Origin: UBA1858 sp045106935
GTDB lineage: Bacteria; Pseudomonadota; Gammaproteobacteria; UBA4575
DNA length: 9,271 bases
Assembly: GCA_045106935.1 (NCBI GenBank)
Contig: JBGCFN010000046.1
Coordinates: 1 to 9,271, forward strand
Reading direction: 5' to 3'
Under the pieces are notes generated by a model, which worked only from the letters and a program-made list of their open reading frames with translations, did no database searches and was not told the origin of the DNA. Each line of letters begins with the position of its first letter. The stretch's first letter is position 1. The position numbers and the translations under genes are program-made. Positions 5,899-9,271 of this stretch are shown here, piece by piece.

Positions 5899-8202
5899 TC
5901 AATTATCTTTAGCTAAGGTGGAATGCCAATAGCGTTTACTCACCTGCCGATAGCCTGTCTGCATTTGCAGCCCTTGATTGTCATCAAAGAGAAACATCAC
6001 TGCTCCTTGGCTCACAGTATCCACCTGCCGCGCTCCAATCTCCTGGTAACGCTGGCTAATAGTAGCATGAGGAAAGCCATATCTGTTGCGATAACCCACT
6101 GGAAAAACGACAGTTTGAGGATGAACTAGACCAACAAACCGATAACTCGAAGATGTCTGACTACCATGATGGGGAGCAACGATTACATCACTGGCTAAAT
6201 TATCACCATATTGGCCAATTAACCATTCTTCGGCGGATTCTTCGATATCCCCCGTCAATAAAATCTTGCCCGCAGGATGGTGTATTTGAATCACACAAGA
6301 CCGGTTATTGTCATTTGACTGCCATGATATCGGCGGATGTAACACCTTAAAGTCGACTCCATCCCATTGCCATTCATCTCCAGCCCGGCATAAGCGAATG
6401 TGATCAAATTTATATAATTCAGCTTGGTTACTGACCATCAAATGCTTAACCACACCTTGCGATATTAAAGCGTGAATTCCACCAGAATGGTCGTTGTCAC
6501 TATGACTGACAACCGCTAGATCTACATGAGAAATAGCGCGTGCTTTAAGAAAAGGCAATACAACAGCCTCACCCATATTAAAACCTGAGGGAGCGCGTAC
6601 TCCAGCATCATAAATCAACACATGGTTTTCTGTCTCAACACTGACTGCCAATCCTTGACCCACATCAAGCACAGTTAATCTCATTTCCCCTTTAGATAAA
6701 TGTGGTTCTTTAATTAAGAATAACCCTGCTAACAATACCCAGGCTAAATGACGCACTGGCAATCCTTTAGCCTGTATCAACATGAATAAACCTAATTCAT
6801 AAGCAACCACACCTAAAATATCAGGCTTAAACTCGATTGAGGCATAGTCAAACGCTGCCGATGTTTCTAAGCCCCACCACAACCAAGAAAACAATATATC
6901 TAGCACATTGAACATTAGACCACTCACAGACCATTCAAATAAATAAGTGATTTGCGTGATCAACAATAATGGAAGAATCACAAAACTAACAAAAGGAATG
7001 GCAATGATATTCACAACAGGTGAAATCAAAGATGCTTGAGAAAAGAAAAGCAAACTGACAGGAAATAATGCCAAGCCCAAATAACACTGGACAGCAATCA
7101 CACGACGCCATTGTTGCTTGCCTTGAGTACGCTTAAGAATAATAAAAATAAACAGCACAGCTAAAAATGACATCCAAAAGCCAGCCTTTAATACTGCCAT
7201 TGGATTAATAATTAGCACCAACATCAGCGCGGCAGACAACACAGGCACATTAATTACTGGTTTACGTATTAATATCGCTGACAATCCAATCACCACCATA
7301 ATTAGCGCACGTTGGGTGGGCAATGAGAACCCAGCCAGGTAGGCATAAAACGCAGCCGCGAGCATGGCAAATACAGCAGCAATAGATTGCGAAGGCATTC
7401 TTTCACATAAACGTGCACTACAACGTACTAACCTATTGCTCAGAAAAAATACCACGACACTAATAGCACTCAAATGCAATCCAGAAATCGCTAACAAATG
7501 AGAGGTACCGGTGTTACGCAGCACTTGCCATTGTTCTGCCTGAATACTTTCTCGCTCCCCAAATGTTAATGCCTGCATTAAATTTGCAAATTTAAATTGG
7601 GATGCAATTAATTGAAAATGATCTATCCATTGTTGTCTCAATGAAATTGGTTCCACATCAATTAAGTTTATCTCGTCACATTGCCCAGAACGCACATACC
7701 CTCTAGCACCAATGCCTGCGAGGAACATGTTTTTTTCATAATCAATCGTGCCTGGGTTAGCATTACGCCAAATCTTTTTCAGGCGTACAACAAAATCACA
7801 TGACTGACCGACGTGTATTTTTTGTCTAGGCTGATACCAGCTTAATATCACAGCCTTGGGCACATGTTCTTCCAATGCATGAATGGCAGTGGCATCAATA
7901 TTTAAGATAAATTTTGAAAACTGAGGAGTGTCAGACTTCACCTCAAACACCCGCCCCGTGAGCTGAATATCCTCGCCTTCCAACTGAGGAGATAATGACG
8001 GGTGAATTATGGTCAGAGCGACTAAAAACGACCAACAATAACCCAGAGACACAAATAGCATTGGCAAAGTAAATGGAAATTTAACAACAAACAAAAAGCA
8101 CACCGGCACCGACAGCAAACAATAAGCTGCCGGCAATTCTCTAGAAGTCTGGAATAAAAGCACGCCCAGTAAAAATGACAATGCGATTTTTGCCATGTTC
8201 AT
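5899..8202 (-). CDS. comEC: DNA internalization/competence protein ComEC/Rec2
   Basis: ComEC forms the inner-membrane channel that takes single-stranded DNA into the cytoplasm during transformation. The 767 residues hold the three expected parts: N-terminal helices and a soluble OB-like segment (about 75-200), the polytopic competence domain with HLLAISGLH (235-243) and AGFSLPTQRALIM, and a C-terminal metallo-beta-lactamase domain. That domain opens with LDVGQG (512-517) and has H567-S-D569-N-D571-H572, Asp652 in LTGD, and H678/H679 in APHHGS. All these metal ligands are intact, consistent with the proposed nuclease activity. Length is normal for Gram-negative ComEC. The ATG at 8202 is followed by a second Met two codons later. 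No pilus or comEA gene is in the window, so natural competence is not shown. It is probably the first gene of the long operon. Confidence 0.95.
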   Translation of the reverse strand: MNMAKIALSFLLGVLLFQTSRELPAAYCLLSVPVCFLFVVKFPFTLPMLFVSLGYCWSFLVALTIIHPSLSPQLEGEDIQLTGRVFEVKSDTPQFSKFILNIDATAIHALEEHVPKAVILSWYQPRQKIHVGQSCDFVVRLKKIWRNANPGTIDYEKNMFLAGIGARGYVRSGQCDEINLIDVEPISLRQQWIDHFQLIASQFKFANLMQALTFGERESIQAEQWQVLRNTGTSHLLAISGLHLSAISVVVFFLSNRLVRCSARLCERMPSQSIAAVFAMLAAAFYAYLAGFSLPTQRALIMVVIGLSAILIRKPVINVPVLSAALMLVLIINPMAVLKAGFWMSFLAVLFIFIILKRTQGKQQWRRVIAVQCYLGLALFPVSLLFFSQASLISPVVNIIAIPFVSFVILPLLLITQITYLFEWSVSGLMFNVLDILFSWLWWGLETSAAFDYASIEFKPDILGVVAYELGLFMLIQAKGLPVRHLAWVLLAGLFLIKEPHLSKGEMRLTVLDVGQGLAVSVETENHVLIYDAGVRAPSGFNMGEAVVLPFLKARAISHVDLAVVSHSDNDHSGGIHALISQGVVKHLMVSNQAELYKFDHIRLCRAGDEWQWDGVDFKVLHPPISWQSNDNNRSCVIQIHHPAGKILLTGDIEESAEEWLIGQYGDNLASDVIVAPHHGSQTSSSYRFVGLVHPQTVVFPVGYRNRYGFPHATISQRYQEIGARQVDTVSQGAVMFLFDDNQGLQMQTGYRQVSKRYWHSTLAKDN

Positions 8203-8256
8203 GTCATAATCATCACTAGACTAGTTCACTTATTCATTAATGATTCACACAGTGCA
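8203..8256. promoter_or_regulatory. Divergent promoter region between comEC and the DUF2062 gene, with two palindromes
   Basis: These 54 bases separate two divergent starts and are the only sizeable gap ahead of the comEC-to-hydrolase run, so they should hold its promoter. Two symmetric elements stand out: ACTAG-A-CTAGT (8215-8225, 5-base arms around a single base) and the perfect palindrome TCATTAATGA (8234-8243). On the plus strand CATAAT (8205-8210) resembles a -10 box, but I see no convincing -35 partner. Promoters could also extend into either coding region. The assignment as regulatory is inferred from position; the palindromes are seen directly. Confidence 0.45.
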
Positions 8257-8781
8257 ATGCCCAGAAAGTTATTAAAAAAATTATTCCCCAATCTAGACGC
8301 GATTAGACATAATCAGTCATTGGAAATGTTTGGGCATGCAGGCAGAGAGCCTAATCTTTGGCACCTCAATCGCCGTTCTGTGTCTCGCGCAGTAGCTGTT
8401 GGTTTATTTTGTGCATTTGTGCCTATTCCCGGACAAATGATTCTTGCGGCAGCGCTTGCCATTATCTTGCGCGCCAATATTCCTATTTCAGTTATATTAG
8501 TCTGGGTCTCTAATCCCATTACGATGCCTGCACTTTTTTATACCGCCTATAAATTTGGCGCCATGTTGTTAGATGTGCAATTACAGCCTTTTCAATTTGA
8601 ATTTAGTTTGAATTGGTTATTTACGGAATTACAAGACAGATGGCAACCGTTCTTGGTGGGATGTTTGTGCAGTGGCGCACTAGTGGGCGCAATTGGCTAT
8701 GGATTAATACAAGCCTATTGGCGATGGTACGTATCTAAAGTATGGTCGAACCGCAAACACTATAAGCGAGCAAAACACTAG
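8257..8781 (+). CDS. DUF2062 inner-membrane protein
   Basis: The 174-residue protein matches the DUF2062 family, whose function is not established. Family signatures are the N-terminal MPRKLLKKLFPN, then PNLWHLNRRSVSRAVAVGLF (33-51), FVPIPGQM, and ANIPISVILVWVSNPITMPALF (about 73-94). Hydrophobic segments near 43-71, 76-98 and 131-155 suggest three or so membrane spans. The N- and C-terminal ends are strongly basic and probably cytoplasmic. It is divergent from comEC and ends 13 bases from the stop of the convergent GIY-YIG gene. From memory a DUF2062 gene lies beside comEC in Pseudomonas as well, which hints at a conserved link to this envelope cluster. No strong Shine-Dalgarno precedes the ATG; the start is kept because the first residues match the family. 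Confidence 0.88.
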   Translation: MPRKLLKKLFPNLDAIRHNQSLEMFGHAGREPNLWHLNRRSVSRAVAVGLFCAFVPIPGQMILAAALAIILRANIPISVILVWVSNPITMPALFYTAYKFGAMLLDVQLQPFQFEFSLNWLFTELQDRWQPFLVGCLCSGALVGAIGYGLIQAYWRWYVSKVWSNRKHYKRAKH

Positions 8782-8804
8782 TCTTATTATCTATTCAATT
8801 AGAC
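8781..8804. terminator. Weak imperfect hairpin between convergent genes
   Basis: GTCTTATT (8781-8788) and AATTAGAC (8797-8804) can pair as an 8-base stem with one T-T mismatch around an 8-base loop. It straddles the 13-base gap between the two convergent stops. The stem is AT-rich and has no good T-tract on the plus strand; on the minus strand only a short TGTTTTG follows. It could slow transcription from both sides, but intrinsic terminator activity is doubtful. Confidence 0.2.
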
Positions 8805-9037
8805 AAAGCCAACTTCTCGATTTTTCTTAGCTGTTTAATTTCATACTCACGACGTAGCGCTATGCTTTTATCAGCACACTTTTCTGTATATATAATTTGA
8901 AATGGCCCGCGTCCTTTAGTGTATTTAGCACCTTGACCAGATTCATGCTGCTGAATACGACGTTCGAGGTTGTTTGTTATACCTGTGTATAAAGTTTTAT
9001 CTTTACACCCAAGAATATAGACAACCCATTCATCCAT
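8795..9037 (-). CDS. GIY-YIG nuclease-superfamily small protein (YhbQ-like)
   Basis: The 80-residue protein is a stand-alone GIY-YIG domain. The two signature strands appear as V6-Y7-I8 and Y17-T18-G19 ten residues apart, followed by NLERRIQQH (Arg26/Arg27), YTKGRGPFQIIY, and LRREYEIKQL with the putative catalytic Glu64. This pattern matches the YhbQ/UPF0213 group of single-domain proteins. The fold cleaves DNA in other families, and the intact Arg and Glu permit activity, but the biological role of this subgroup is poorly known. The ATG overlaps the TAA of the upstream lolD-like gene by one base (TAATG), and no Shine-Dalgarno is visible, so expression is probably coupled to lolD. The length is short but complete; the DNA-binding parts found in UvrC or homing enzymes are absent. 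Confidence 0.9.
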   Translation of the reverse strand: MDEWVVYILGCKDKTLYTGITNNLERRIQQHESGQGAKYTKGRGPFQIIYTEKCADKSIALRREYEIKQLRKIEKLALSN

Positions 9038-9270
9038 TATTGTGTAGCGGTCAACACACCGTCTTTTAATTCGTAGATGGTGTCCATGGTGGCGGCTAAT
9101 TTCATATCATGTGTCACCATAATGATGGCGGTATCTAACTCGTTATTGAGTTCCATCATTATTTCAGACACCTGCGCTGCTGTTTTACTGTCTAGATTGC
9201 CAGTGGGTTCATCAGCAAGGATGACTTTAGGTTTTGTGACTAATGCACGAGCAATGGCGACACGTTGGCG
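9037..9270 (-). CDS. lolD: Lipoprotein-releasing ABC transporter ATPase LolD, C-terminal part (partial)
   Basis: The frame is open from the right edge and encodes 77 residues before TAA (9039-9037). It starts just after the ABC signature (RQRVAIARAL). It continues through Walker B with the D-loop, VILADEPTGNLDSKTA, and the H-loop in IIMVTHDMKLA, then ends at a short ELKDGVL tail. 'ADEPTGNLD' marks the MacB/LolD/FtsE group of ABC ATPases. LolD powers LolC/LolE in releasing lipoproteins to LolA. The choice of LolD over MacB-type relatives rests on the recalled neighbourhood (lolCDE beside comEC in Pseudomonas) and on the short C-terminus. The Walker A half and the permease genes lie outside the window. 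Confidence 0.8.
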   Translation of the reverse strand, partial: RQRVAIARALVTKPKVILADEPTGNLDSKTAAQVSEIMMELNNELDTAIIMVTHDMKLAATMDTIYELKDGVLTATQ

Positions 9271-9271
9271 C

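Noticed and set aside
8313..8519. Minus-strand open frame of 68 codons inside the DUF2062 gene
   Set aside because: It is antisense to the most conserved part of DUF2062 and shows no family features of its own.
1..9271. CRISPR arrays, tRNA or rRNA genes, insertion sequences or a defence or biosynthetic island
   Set aside because: No regular repeats, transposase, terminal inverted repeats or RNA-gene patterns were seen. Nearly all the sequence is accounted for by recognisable chromosomal genes in a known order.

Overview
The window comes from an AT-leaning gammaproteobacterium outside the enterics. The evidence is the gene order: an outer-membrane biogenesis block running lolD, comEC, exbB/exbD, msbA, lpxK, a Trm112-like gene and kdsB. 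From memory, Escherichia coli has comEC(ycaI)-msbA-lpxK-ycaQ-ycaR-kdsB without the exbBD pair. Pseudomonas has comEC-exbB-exbD-lpxK-Trm112-kdsB with its msbA elsewhere. This window carries both elements. The sequence alone does not fix the genus.

Layout, left to right. The left edge holds the 3' end of a plus-strand moeA-like gene (molybdenum cofactor). It meets, tail to tail with only 2 bases between stop codons, a minus-strand gene for an exported metallo-beta-lactamase-fold hydrolase. Upstream of that hydrolase on the minus strand lies a tightly packed run, in transcription order comEC, exbB, exbD, msbA, lpxK, Trm112-like, kdsB, hydrolase (8202 down to 181). Gaps are 27 bases or less and four junctions overlap. 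This looks like one operon. A divergent plus-strand DUF2062 membrane-protein gene starts 54 bases from comEC. On the right edge a small GIY-YIG nuclease-family gene overlaps by one base the end of a lolD-like ABC ATPase gene that runs off the window.

How the genes fit together. MsbA flips lipid A-core across the inner membrane. LpxK adds the 4'-phosphate that completes lipid IVA. KdsB activates Kdo for attachment to lipid IVA. LolD would power release of lipoproteins towards the outer membrane. The ExbB/ExbD-type pair is a proton-driven energy module whose client here is unknown. ComEC is the DNA-uptake channel, a non-envelope passenger commonly found in this neighbourhood.

I found no clearly new system: no mobile element, CRISPR array, tRNA or rRNA. 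The points most worth a second look are the exported hydrolase at the operon's tail, the proton-motor pair beside msbA, the loss of cysteines in the Trm112-like protein, the repeated 8-base gene overlaps, the non-ATG start of msbA inside exbD, and the GIY-YIG gene coupled to lolD.
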